From contig CAZXHT010000005.1 in assembly GCA_964640665.1 (NCBI GenBank), positions 1 to 64,000 of the forward strand: a DNA stretch of 64,000 nucleotides. Direction: 5' to 3'. A program made the position numbers and the translations under genes. This document shows positions 37,577 to 45,525 of this stretch, piece by piece (positions within the stretch are counted from its first letter, which is position 1; each line of letters starts with the position of its first letter). The notes under the pieces were generated by a model. That model was not told the DNA's origin, searched no databases, and saw only the letters and a list, made by a program, of their open reading frames with translations. This stretch comes from DATKYQ01 sp964640665 (lineage in GTDB: Bacteria; Myxococcota; B64-G9).

Positions 37577-40130
37577 TGAATTCGCTGATTTCCTCTTTAA
37601 GCCTGGCACTCTTTTCCGCCAGCGTCTGGGTAGCCTCGCCCATCTCCAGCGAAGCCTTGGCGTGGTTCTTGGCGATCTCGCGGATCTGCTCGACGGCCAT
37701 CAGGATGCCGTCGGAAACCTTGGATTGGTCGAAGATAGCCTGGTTGGCACGGGTTGTAGACTCGTTCATCTCCGCCACCGCCGCTATGGCCTGGCGGTTC
37801 TCCTGCGCTTGCTGGTTGACTATCTTGCCCAGGGATTGGCTGGTCTTGAGGGTTTCTTTAAAGGCGCCCTGGAGATCGTCCCCCGCACGCGACTGCCGGG
37901 CGGCAGCCTCGGAGATGCGCGCGGCCATCTCGGCCACGTTGGCGATCTCGCTGGCCACTTCCTCTGAGGAACGGGACTGGCCCTCCGTGTTGCCCGCGAT
38001 GGATTCGACGTTCTCGGCCGCCTTCTGAAAACTCAGAAGAATCTGGTTCAAGGCGTCGCCCGCCTGCTTGGCCAGGGAGACTCCCTCGTTGACCGTGGCC
38101 CCGCCGCCGCGCATGACCTTGATGGCCTCCTCGGAGGTTTCCTGGATATCGCTGATCATCTGCGCGATCTCGCGCGTCGAGGACCCGGTTCGCTCGGCCA
38201 GCGAGCGGATCTCGTCGGCCACGACGGCGAACCCGCGCCCGTGCTCTCCGGCCTGGGCCGCTATGATGGCCGCGTTCAAGGCCAACAGGTTGGTCTGGTC
38301 GGCGATCTCGTCGATCACCCCCAGGATGCTGCCGATAGCCTCGATGCGGTTTCCCAACCCGACGATGACGCTCGAGGCATCGCGGTTGGAGCTGACTATG
38401 CGATCCATGCCTTCGATCGTGCGACGCACCGCCACCGCGCCTTCCTGGGCGACCTCGATGGCCTTGCGGGCTATCTGGGCCGTGTCGGCGGCACTCTTGG
38501 AGACCTCGGAGATCGAGCGATCCATCTGCGCCATCGACAGCGCGGAGCGCTCGACGCCCTGGCTCAGTTCTTTAATGTTACTGGTCACTTCGTTGACCGA
38601 GGAACCCATCGTCTTGACGATCTCGCCCGTCCGCCCGACTGTCTCCTGCAGCCCGAGTGCCTCAGCCAACATGTGGTTGAAACTCTCGCCGACCTTCCGG
38701 GACGCCTCAGACGTCTCCTGGGACGACTGGGCCAGAGCCTGCAGGTTGTCGGAGGCGGACTGGATGTTGGCGTTCATATCCTTGATCGAGTCGGACGTCT
38801 CGTGAACCGACTGCGACTGGACCTCGGCCCCTGTGGATATCGCCGAAGCCTTGACCAAAAGTTGGTTGCAAGTCGAGGCAATCTGGCCGGCCAGCTCGGC
38901 TACGTCTCGCACCATCCGCCGCAGGTTGTCAACCATCATGTGCAGGCTGTCGCCCAGAATCCCGATCTCGTCGTCGCTTATCACCCGTATCTCACGGGAA
39001 AGCTCACCGCGCGCCACGTCTCTGGTCAGCGCCGCCATGCGTTTTATCAAAGTGCCGATATTGTCGGCGAAAAAGTAGCCGACCACGGCGGCAATCAGCA
39101 TGGAACAAAGCGTGGTCACCAGGATCAAGAACAGCAGGTCGCGGGTGGTCTGGCTGAGCAACTCGGCCTGGATCGGCGCAATCGAAACCCAGGCGCCGTC
39201 TCTCGAAAAGGCATATGAGTAGACACGCCCCGAGGAGGGATCTTCGAGCGTACCGACCTTGCGGTCCCGGCCGGCCGCGATCACATTGGTGAAAACCTCA
39301 GGCGGAAGCGGTTTGGCCTGCGCGGAACGATAGAAATCGCCTTTCGGTTTACCGAAGTGAATGTAGGATCCCGGGCCCAGCTTCTCGGCCTCGTCGGAAA
39401 GGTAGCTCTCGATCTCGACCCTTCCCAAACCGGACAGAATCAAAGAACCGACATCGTTGTTGACGTAGACCAGCTTTTCCGCGAGATTGCGGCCCATTTC
39501 GCCGCCCAGCAGCCGGTTGGCGGTGAAGAAGCTCATGCTGCCCACCATCAGCGTGGGAACCGAGGCCAGCGAAAACCCGAGTATCACCAGCTTCAGCTTC
39601 AGTGAAATGACCCGGCCGCCGAGAACTCCTTCCTGCCGGTGACCGGCGATCGTTTCCTGTAGACCGGCGATCCACTTCTGGGTCAGCAGGAACAGGATCG
39701 ACGCCAGGAAGAGCGCATCGAACAACCCGAGCATCAAGAAGTAGAGGTAGTGGGTGTGCAGGACAACGGCAGCCAGGAGCATCATGGCAACGGGCCCGAT
39801 TAATCCCGCTAAACCGGCCTTCAGGTGCAGGTTCCTGGCGGCACGCGCCGAGCGCTCGAGAGCGCCGTCGGCTACCCGGCCGCTACCCGCGAGCGAGGAA
39901 AGAAAACTCAGCAGGGGACGCAGCGCCACCCGCAGCAGGAAGATGCACGCGCCGCAAAAAAAGGCCGCGCCGACCCAGAGCGTGACACCGAAAGTCACTG
40001 CTTGCCCGGAGTCCAGCGGAAAGATAAAGCGAGTAAAAATGTAGGAGAAAACCGTGATGAAAGTCCAAAGGCCCGCCACCCAGATGGTGAGCTTGGTCGG
40101 CAGGCGACGACCGCTGCTTTCCTGCTGCAC
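37569..40130 (-). CDS. Multi-pass methyl-accepting chemotaxis protein
   Basis: An 853-residue chemoreceptor. The start is taken as GTG at 40130, seven bases after aaggaggt; an ATG at 40166 would lie at the predicted transcript start. The N-terminal third holds about six hydrophobic segments around a sensor region of about 120 residues (YVNNDVGSLILSGLGRVE onward). A HAMP domain follows at about 353-405 and then a long coiled coil. The signalling tip is canonical: DQTNLLALNAAIIAAQAGEHG, with RGFAVVADEIRSLAERT. No cheA, cheW or cheR lies nearby, so it must use components encoded elsewhere. It is coupled to the CHAT lipoprotein. Confidence 0.93.
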   Translation of the reverse strand: MQQESSGRRLPTKLTIWVAGLWTFITVFSYIFTRFIFPLDSGQAVTFGVTLWVGAAFFCGACIFLLRVALRPLLSFLSSLAGSGRVADGALERSARAARNLHLKAGLAGLIGPVAMMLLAAVVLHTHYLYFLMLGLFDALFLASILFLLTQKWIAGLQETIAGHRQEGVLGGRVISLKLKLVILGFSLASVPTLMVGSMSFFTANRLLGGEMGRNLAEKLVYVNNDVGSLILSGLGRVEIESYLSDEAEKLGPGSYIHFGKPKGDFYRSAQAKPLPPEVFTNVIAAGRDRKVGTLEDPSSGRVYSYAFSRDGAWVSIAPIQAELLSQTTRDLLFLILVTTLCSMLIAAVVGYFFADNIGTLIKRMAALTRDVARGELSREIRVISDDEIGILGDSLHMMVDNLRRMVRDVAELAGQIASTCNQLLVKASAISTGAEVQSQSVHETSDSIKDMNANIQSASDNLQALAQSSQETSEASRKVGESFNHMLAEALGLQETVGRTGEIVKTMGSSVNEVTSNIKELSQGVERSALSMAQMDRSISEVSKSAADTAQIARKAIEVAQEGAVAVRRTIEGMDRIVSSNRDASSVIVGLGNRIEAIGSILGVIDEIADQTNLLALNAAIIAAQAGEHGRGFAVVADEIRSLAERTGSSTREIAQMISDIQETSEEAIKVMRGGGATVNEGVSLAKQAGDALNQILLSFQKAAENVESIAGNTEGQSRSSEEVASEIANVAEMAARISEAAARQSRAGDDLQGAFKETLKTSQSLGKIVNQQAQENRQAIAAVAEMNESTTRANQAIFDQSKVSDGILMAVEQIREIAKNHAKASLEMGEATQTLAEKSARLKEEISEFNV

Positions 40131-40169
40131 TATCAAACCTCCTTGGCTGGTTGCCAGGCGAACCATCCG

Positions 40170-40197
40170 ATTTTACGCCAACTTCCCGCAGTGTCAA
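40170..40197 (-). promoter_or_regulatory. Strong sigma-70-type promoter of the MCP-CHAT operon
   Basis: On the minus strand, TTGACA (40192-40197) and TAAAAT (40170-40175) are 16 bases apart. The predicted start of transcription is near 40163, which gives a leader of about 33 bases with aaggaggt before the GTG start. This supports the choice of start and a two-gene operon. Confidence 0.7.
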
Positions 40198-40287
40198 CGA
40201 AATAGCGGCATGCGCCGCAAGTGGCCTGCGGCATGTTTGGTAAACTGTAAAAAGATTTCGGGAAAAGTATTTGCCCGACGGCGGCGG

Positions 40288-40584
40288 TCAGCTCTTGCGT
40301 TTTATGGCCTTGACGATCTTGTCCTTGATGCTCTTTTTCGATTCGTCCGGCTCGATGCCGCGGGCCCGGTTGAGAACCAGCTTTTCGACCGATCTGACCC
40401 GCCTGACGGTCTCCGCGTCGCAGCCGGCCGGCGGATCGCCCACGGCGGCGGACGGCTTTTCACCCAAGCCGTGGCGCATCCTGATCACGTTGGCCTGGCG
40501 AGAACTCATCCGATCGAGGCCCCGGCGAACCTTTTCTGCGGATCTTTTCTTTGTTGTCGTCGTCCGTTTAGTGCCCGAGCCCAT
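40288..40584 (-). CDS. Small basic protein resembling sigma-70 region 4
   Basis: A 98-residue basic protein. The start at 40584 has aaggagg seven bases upstream. The central part, SSRQANVIRMRHGLGEKP, followed by AETVRRVRSVEKLVLNRAR, resembles region 4 of sigma-70 factors, where a conserved RxxxVLRMRFGLG segment precedes the -35-binding helix-turn-helix. The rest of a sigma factor is absent, and the loop (AAVGDPPAGCD) differs from the usual helix. It may bind DNA or RNA polymerase; this is an inference from the motif only. It lies upstream of and on the same strand as the MCP gene. Confidence 0.65.
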   Translation of the reverse strand: MGSGTKRTTTTKKRSAEKVRRGLDRMSSRQANVIRMRHGLGEKPSAAVGDPPAGCDAETVRRVRSVEKLVLNRARGIEPDESKKSIKDKIVKAIKRKS

Positions 40585-40680
40585 CGAACCCTCCTTGTGG
40601 CAGGCGTGGTAACACAAAAGCCGCGTGCTGTCTCACTTTCCGGCGTTACCAGTCGCTCCGTTCATGCTAAGACGATAGCC

Positions 40681-41313
40681 TCAGGCATCTGACCCGTCAA
40701 GTTTTTCACCCAGCTTATCGGCGAAGAGATCGGCTTGCTGCGAGCTTTTTACAGGCATCCGATAGACATACAAGGGATCGGCCCTGGGACCCAGCAAGAG
40801 CGTCTTTTCGGGGATACGGGCGGGCACTTCCCACAGATAGGAGACCAGGCATGCGCCTGGGCGCATCTCCTCGGCGCACTTCTTTGCCACCCTGCCCATG
40901 ACACCCGGCATCAGGTAGCAGTAAACGACGTCGACATATTCGAGCTCGCAGCGGAAGAAATCGCGCAGGAAAACCTTCACCCTTTGTCCCCGGTGTCCCC
41001 GGCCCGAAAACAATACGCGCAGTTTGCCCGCCAGGGCAACCGGGGCGTTCATCTCGTAGCCCCGTCCGCTCGCGCCGCAAAGCCTGCACAGCCCGATGAG
41101 CGTCTGCCCGTCGGCGCAGCCGGCGTCAACGATCAGCTGTCCCTTGCCCGCGCCCGAGGCCGAGGCGATCTGCGTAAGGTGCTCGACAGGCGTGCGCACC
41201 ACCGGCACCCGGGTCAACGCCAAAACGATCAGCGAAGAAAACAACAATAAAAAGGCCAGTACGATAAGACTGATTACGGCGATCCACACCCTGAAACCCG
41301 CTAGAGGCGGCAA
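40681..41313 (-). CDS. Membrane-anchored SAM-dependent methyltransferase-like protein
   Basis: A 210-residue protein with one N-terminal transmembrane segment (VISLIVLAFLLLFSSLIVLA) and a Rossmann-like methyltransferase domain. Motif I is IVDAGCADGQTL, and the later strand DVVYCYLMPGVMGRVA fits motif IV-V. The start is uncertain: a TTG at 41313 gives the full frame, while an in-frame GTG lies seven codons inside. No substrate can be assigned. A small unrelated gene lies just upstream on the same strand. Confidence 0.75.
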   Translation of the reverse strand: MPPLAGFRVWIAVISLIVLAFLLLFSSLIVLALTRVPVVRTPVEHLTQIASASGAGKGQLIVDAGCADGQTLIGLCRLCGASGRGYEMNAPVALAGKLRVLFSGRGHRGQRVKVFLRDFFRCELEYVDVVYCYLMPGVMGRVAKKCAEEMRPGACLVSYLWEVPARIPEKTLLLGPRADPLYVYRMPVKSSQQADLFADKLGEKLDGSDA

Positions 41314-41337
41314 CTACCGGGCAAGTCAGCCCCGGCG

Positions 41338-41523
41338 CTAGCCATCAGAAGTGCTGTATAAGATTGTAATCGTCAAACAGTGGAATTCGTCATCGCTGGA
41401 TTGTGTGACGGTGACGTCCTTGATGTCTTTCTCCGGTTCGGATCGCAACCACTCGGTGACCCGCCCGCCAATTCCTTCCCGCTCCTTGGCCTTGGTAGCA
41501 GTGAAAACCATCACACCGTCCAT
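41338..41523 (-). CDS. Small protein of unknown function
   Basis: A 61-residue protein starting at 41523 with gaaggggg upstream. The sequence MDGVMVFTATKAKEREGIGG, followed by RVTEWLRSEPEKDIKDV and a final FHCLTITILYST strand, suggests a compact alpha/beta fold. An overlapping plus-strand frame is a shadow. The small size and unknown family leave the function open. Confidence 0.6.
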   Translation of the reverse strand: MDGVMVFTATKAKEREGIGGRVTEWLRSEPEKDIKDVTVTQSSDDEFHCLTITILYSTSDG

Positions 41524-41676
41524 AAAAAGCCCCCTTCCTGAAAAAACGCTCCCACATGCCTCGGATATTGTCAAGCTGCGGAGTTGCCAATATGAGAATA
41601 CGATCCTTGACAACATCGCTTCGGCATGAATGATGCTAACAGGATCACTTGCGGGGCCACGGAAGGAGACTGTTTC

Positions 41677-43119
41677 ATGTCACGCATATCAGTCGCATTC
41701 GTTCTGTCACTGGTCATCGGGGTAGCCGGCGGGTGCGCCAGGCATTTTCCGCAGGTGGCGCTGGAGCAGGTGGATGCCGGCTTCACCCAGCGCTGCGCCG
41801 GCGGCCCGGGTGCGCTGGTCTACATGGACGAGCGCTACGACGACTACTGGGGCGGCGGCTACGACCCGACCTCTTACCTGTTGGTGGGCGAGGAGGGCGG
41901 CGGCTCGATCACCGCGGCGCCGACCAAGCGCATGACCGTCAGGCGCAGCGTAATCAAGATCCTCTCGAAGAAAGGCGCCGTGAGCGCTTCCCGCTTCAAA
42001 GTCATTCACTACCGCGAGAACGAGCCGCCGGTCGAAGTCCACCTGTGGATGGGCGACGGCACTCCCAAGAAGGTCAATGTCCAGGCCGTAAAGACGGGGG
42101 CGCTGGTTGACTGGCCCTGTGAGAACGGCTTTCCGCGCGAGACCACTTTCAGAATCGGGTCGCTATTGGTGGGCGATGTCGTCGAGATCATCCGCCCGAT
42201 CTCGGGGCCCGATCAGCTCAGGTGGAGTTTCGGTAGCGACCAATTCTGCGTCTCCCGCTCCAGGGTCAGCTTCGGCCACAAGGACGACGAGTTCCGTCCT
42301 GATATGGACGCCAAGCTGGTCGACGCCTCGGGCGGGGTTAAGCTTGCGAGCGAGCCCAAGGCCTACCCGATGGTCTTCGAACTGCGCAAGGCGCTGATGC
42401 CCATCTCCCGCGAGCGGCTGCCTTTCGTAATGCTCAGCCCGCGTTGCCCGAACTGGAAGAACCTGCGCGGGCGCATCTTCCGCACCGCCCTGTGGATGGC
42501 CCGGGCCGGCGAGATAGCCGGCCACAAGAAGGTCAACCCCTTCCTGGTTACGCAGATCAAGGAAAACCAGAAGGCCCGGCGCATCCAGGCGACGGCCGAG
42601 TGGATGTACGACCGGGTCAAGGTGGTGCCTGACCCTTACCAATACTGGCTGCGCTGGATGCCCACCGAACCGGCACACAAGACGGCCCGCAAGAGGTTCG
42701 GCAGCGCCGGCGCCTGGTCGGCCTTGGCCTTTCGCATCCTCGAGGACGCCGGCCTGAAACCGCGCTTCGCCCTGATTCACACGAACCCGCTGAACCCCTT
42801 CGGGCTCGACTCGCCTACCGCGACCCAGATGGACACGTTGGCGGTGGTTGTCGACGACGAGACGGGCAAGACCCACTGGCTGGTGCCCACCCTGCATTAC
42901 TCGGCCGAAGACCAGCCGCCCTCGGGGTTGCGCGGCCACAAGGCGCTGGTGCTGGAGCGCTGGTGGATAGATCGCGAGCAGGGCGCGGGACGCTGCGCGG
43001 CGGAGGTCGAGCTGACCTTCTCGTGCCAGACGTCGACTCCCGAACCGGTAGAGCTGAAACTCATCTCGATCGGCTACGGCGACAAGCCCAAACAGGAAAA
43101 AAACTCAGCCCCGCAATGA
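41677..43119 (+). CDS. DUF3857/transglutaminase-like lipoprotein, probably non-catalytic
   Basis: A 480-residue lipoprotein starting at 41677 (ggaag upstream). The signal peptide ends in the lipobox VAGGC. The N-terminal part fits DUF3857 (RRSVIKILSKKGAVSASRF, EVHLWMGDGTPKKVNVQA). The C-terminal part fits the transglutaminase-like fold (AWSALAFRILEDAGLKPRF), but the catalytic Cys expected before this helix is replaced (GSAGAW). Known DUF3857-transglutaminase pairs sit in the envelope. Here the enzyme may be inactive and act as a binding domain. It converges on the TPR membrane gene. Confidence 0.78.
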   Translation: MSRISVAFVLSLVIGVAGGCARHFPQVALEQVDAGFTQRCAGGPGALVYMDERYDDYWGGGYDPTSYLLVGEEGGGSITAAPTKRMTVRRSVIKILSKKGAVSASRFKVIHYRENEPPVEVHLWMGDGTPKKVNVQAVKTGALVDWPCENGFPRETTFRIGSLLVGDVVEIIRPISGPDQLRWSFGSDQFCVSRSRVSFGHKDDEFRPDMDAKLVDASGGVKLASEPKAYPMVFELRKALMPISRERLPFVMLSPRCPNWKNLRGRIFRTALWMARAGEIAGHKKVNPFLVTQIKENQKARRIQATAEWMYDRVKVVPDPYQYWLRWMPTEPAHKTARKRFGSAGAWSALAFRILEDAGLKPRFALIHTNPLNPFGLDSPTATQMDTLAVVVDDETGKTHWLVPTLHYSAEDQPPSGLRGHKALVLERWWIDREQGAGRCAAEVELTFSCQTSTPEPVELKLISIGYGDKPKQEKNSAPQ

Positions 43120-43131
43120 GCCGGCAGCGGC

Positions 43132-44508
43132 TCACGCACCCAGGCGGCGCAGCATCTCGCTGGCCCGGGCGGCCAAGGGGTCTGTGGAAAAATTCTCTGC
43201 CAGATAACGATACATGGCAATGCCCTGTTCACGATCGCCGAGCTTCTCGGTAAGCAGGCGGGCGGCGGTGAAGATGGCCCGGGCGGCCAGCGGACCCCCG
43301 GCGTCCCGCTCGGCGGCCCGCCGGCAGGCGTGGGCCGCCCCCAGTGAATCTCCCGAGCGATCGAGGATGTTGGCCAGGCGCATCTCCAACGGGGGATCGA
43401 GATTGGGCACGCCGCCCGCCGCGATCAATTCGCTGTAGGCTCGTGACGCGCGCTCGATATCCGAAGCCTGAAGGGCCGCCCGCAGCGCGAGCGCGGGATC
43501 TTCGGGCTCAAGAGATATCGGCTGCAGCGGCTCAACCACTCGCGGCTTTTCCCAGCCTCCCTCGGGGGCCGTGCCGTGGGGCACGGCACTGGGATACTCG
43601 GGAACCAGGAGATCGCGCGGGCGGCCGAAACCAAGCACCCGGCGGTTCTGGTAAACCAGCCGGCCGAGCACCATGGCGGTCATCAACGGAATGAACAGGC
43701 TGGCGCTCTGATAGACTACCCCCATGAATATCATCCGCGTGACGGAACATGGGCAAGTCAAGAGGTGTGTGGCCACGAAAGCTTTCAAGTACACGTTGGC
43801 CACCGACATCATGCCCCAGACGACCACCGTCAACAGATACTGCCCGGGGATGCGCACCACCATGCCGATGACATACAACGGGTTGAGCATCGCAAAGGTC
43901 GATTCGGAAACGGCCGCCGTGATCATCGCCCCGGGAAAGTAGATCAAACTCAGGAGCACGATGACGACCAGTACCGGATCGTGAAACATGGTGCTGGGGT
44001 ACTTCAGCATGAAAAACAAACCCATGTTGTGATGGACGTAGAGCAACGCCGGCACCCAGAGAATCAACGTGGCCACAACGAAGCGCACGAAGGGCGATAC
44101 AAGGTTGTCCCAGACATCGCTGAAATCGTCCGGGACAGGCAGGTTCTCTTCGCCGTAGGCAAAGTGAGTTATGACCAGGAAGTAATATCCGGCGTATAGA
44201 CCCAGGGACAGGGCCCAACCGACAATTGGCATGAGTCCCAGGAAAAAGATACCGGCCCCCAGTGCCAACACCTGCATCAGACCCCTGGGGCAGAAAAGCG
44301 CCTTGAGAAAAGTCGCGAACATTCCCCAATAGGGAACGATCTCTTTTTCGGTCATGATCTGCTGGGCAACGCCGCCGCAATGAACACACCTGACGATCGG
44401 GACGTGCTGCACTTCGTCTCCAAGGGCGCAAAGCGGACAAAGAGCAGCCTGGCACTTCGAGCAAATCCAGGCGGCCCGGGCATTGGAATGGTGGGTACAG
44501 GTATGCAT
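43132..44508 (-). CDS. Zinc-finger multi-pass membrane protein with TPR tail
   Basis: A 458-residue protein. The N-terminus has a B-box-like zinc finger (CTHHSNARAAWICSKCQAALC, with CVHCGG after it). Residues about 60-300 contain six to seven transmembrane segments. The C-terminal 120 residues have TPR-like helices (LGAAHACRRAAERDAGGPLA). It is the last gene of a five-gene minus-strand run that starts with the GldA-like ATPase, 9 bp after the DUF4340 gene. Its place there suggests a role with the ABC system; this is an inference. Confidence 0.78.
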   Translation of the reverse strand: MHTCTHHSNARAAWICSKCQAALCPLCALGDEVQHVPIVRCVHCGGVAQQIMTEKEIVPYWGMFATFLKALFCPRGLMQVLALGAGIFFLGLMPIVGWALSLGLYAGYYFLVITHFAYGEENLPVPDDFSDVWDNLVSPFVRFVVATLILWVPALLYVHHNMGLFFMLKYPSTMFHDPVLVVIVLLSLIYFPGAMITAAVSESTFAMLNPLYVIGMVVRIPGQYLLTVVVWGMMSVANVYLKAFVATHLLTCPCSVTRMIFMGVVYQSASLFIPLMTAMVLGRLVYQNRRVLGFGRPRDLLVPEYPSAVPHGTAPEGGWEKPRVVEPLQPISLEPEDPALALRAALQASDIERASRAYSELIAAGGVPNLDPPLEMRLANILDRSGDSLGAAHACRRAAERDAGGPLAARAIFTAARLLTEKLGDREQGIAMYRYLAENFSTDPLAARASEMLRRLGA

Positions 44509-44517
44509 TTTAATCTA

Positions 44518-45525
44518 TCAGTCGCGCTTGAGAATGTCTATCAGGTCGTCGGCCACTTCCTTAGCGCCGCTAGTCTGCAGTCTAACCCACTGGCCGCTGA
44601 AGGCGCTGCGGGCGAAATACTGCTTCTTGCCCTGCTTCGTCTGCCCGTCGGCCAGGACGACCTCGTCCGTCACCCGGCCTTCCTTTATGAATCGGATCTT
44701 GGCCAACACCGGCGGCGCCGGCTGTGGATCGGTATCGAGATACTCGTCGGCAGCCAGGCGGAACACCTTGCCCACCCAGGTTCCGAAGAGCGAGTCTGTC
44801 GTGTCGGGCTCGTCGGCCGGCGCCCACCTGTCGCGGTGCTCGAGCTTGTGTTTCTGCAGCTTGCGTTGCCCCCCGGAGGCCGGAGAGACAACATCGACAG
44901 CATCGCAATCTTTTTTCTTGAGTTCCAAAAGGCGCCGTTCAAGGAACCTGGGCGCCCGGATGTCAATGCCGCGCAGCGCCGCGGCCGAGACCAGATAGAC
45001 CGGACCGTCCGGCAACCGGCGCACGTAGTTCGTGGCGTTGCCGAAGGTCTGCTTGCCGATGCGGTAGGACACCTTCTGCCCGCCGATCTCGATGGTCAGG
45101 ATGCGATCGGAGTCTTGCAGGCCGAAGGCCTCGAGCTTGTCGGCACCCGGCTTGCCCAGATCTCTTTCGACATACAACGGCATCAGGCGCTCGAGTTGAC
45201 GAGTAAGTTCAAAACTCGCGCGGTAGCTGGTCACCTTGTTCTCGGTAATCATCGGCGGTCGGGGAGACTTTTCTTCTCCCTTGGCCGCCGGCTTGCGCAG
45301 TGCCTCGCTCACCGAAAGCGTGAACCCACCGCCCTTGCGCGGCGTCATTGTCACTTTTTTTCGGGAGGCCGTAAGTTCCAAGCGGGTGAGATCGGCCGGC
45401 TTGGCGTCCAGCACAATCTTACCCTTGGAGCGCTTGACCTCGGGCGAGGCGAAGACAATCCAGGCAGCCAGCGCCACTACCAAAAGCGCTCCGAAGTGTA
45501 CCAAGAGAGAGGTGCGCGCTTTCAT
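44518..45525 (-). CDS. DUF4340 protein
   Basis: A 335-residue protein with one N-terminal transmembrane segment (LLVHFGALLVVALAAWIVF) and a beta-rich extracytoplasmic part. The DUF4340 core includes KLEAFGLQDSDRILTIEIGG and VSYRIGKQTFGNATNYVRR. Its start overlaps the gldG stop by one base (TGATG), so it is coupled. DUF4340 genes commonly follow GldF/GldG-type ABC genes in other bacteria. Its role is unknown, probably as an accessory to that complex. Confidence 0.88.
   Translation of the reverse strand: MKARTSLLVHFGALLVVALAAWIVFASPEVKRSKGKIVLDAKPADLTRLELTASRKKVTMTPRKGGGFTLSVSEALRKPAAKGEEKSPRPPMITENKVTSYRASFELTRQLERLMPLYVERDLGKPGADKLEAFGLQDSDRILTIEIGGQKVSYRIGKQTFGNATNYVRRLPDGPVYLVSAAALRGIDIRAPRFLERRLLELKKKDCDAVDVVSPASGGQRKLQKHKLEHRDRWAPADEPDTTDSLFGTWVGKVFRLAADEYLDTDPQPAPPVLAKIRFIKEGRVTDEVVLADGQTKQGKKQYFARSAFSGQWVRLQTSGAKEVADDLIDILKRD

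Noticed and set aside
41351..41629. Plus-strand small frame overlapping the 61-residue protein
   Set aside because: No ribosome binding site, and the minus-strand frame has one (gaaggggg) plus a compact protein-like sequence.
41607..41642. Promoter TTGACA upstream of the DUF3857 lipoprotein
   Set aside because: The -35 is perfect, but no acceptable -10 lies 15-19 bases away; the nearest candidate is 24 bases downstream.
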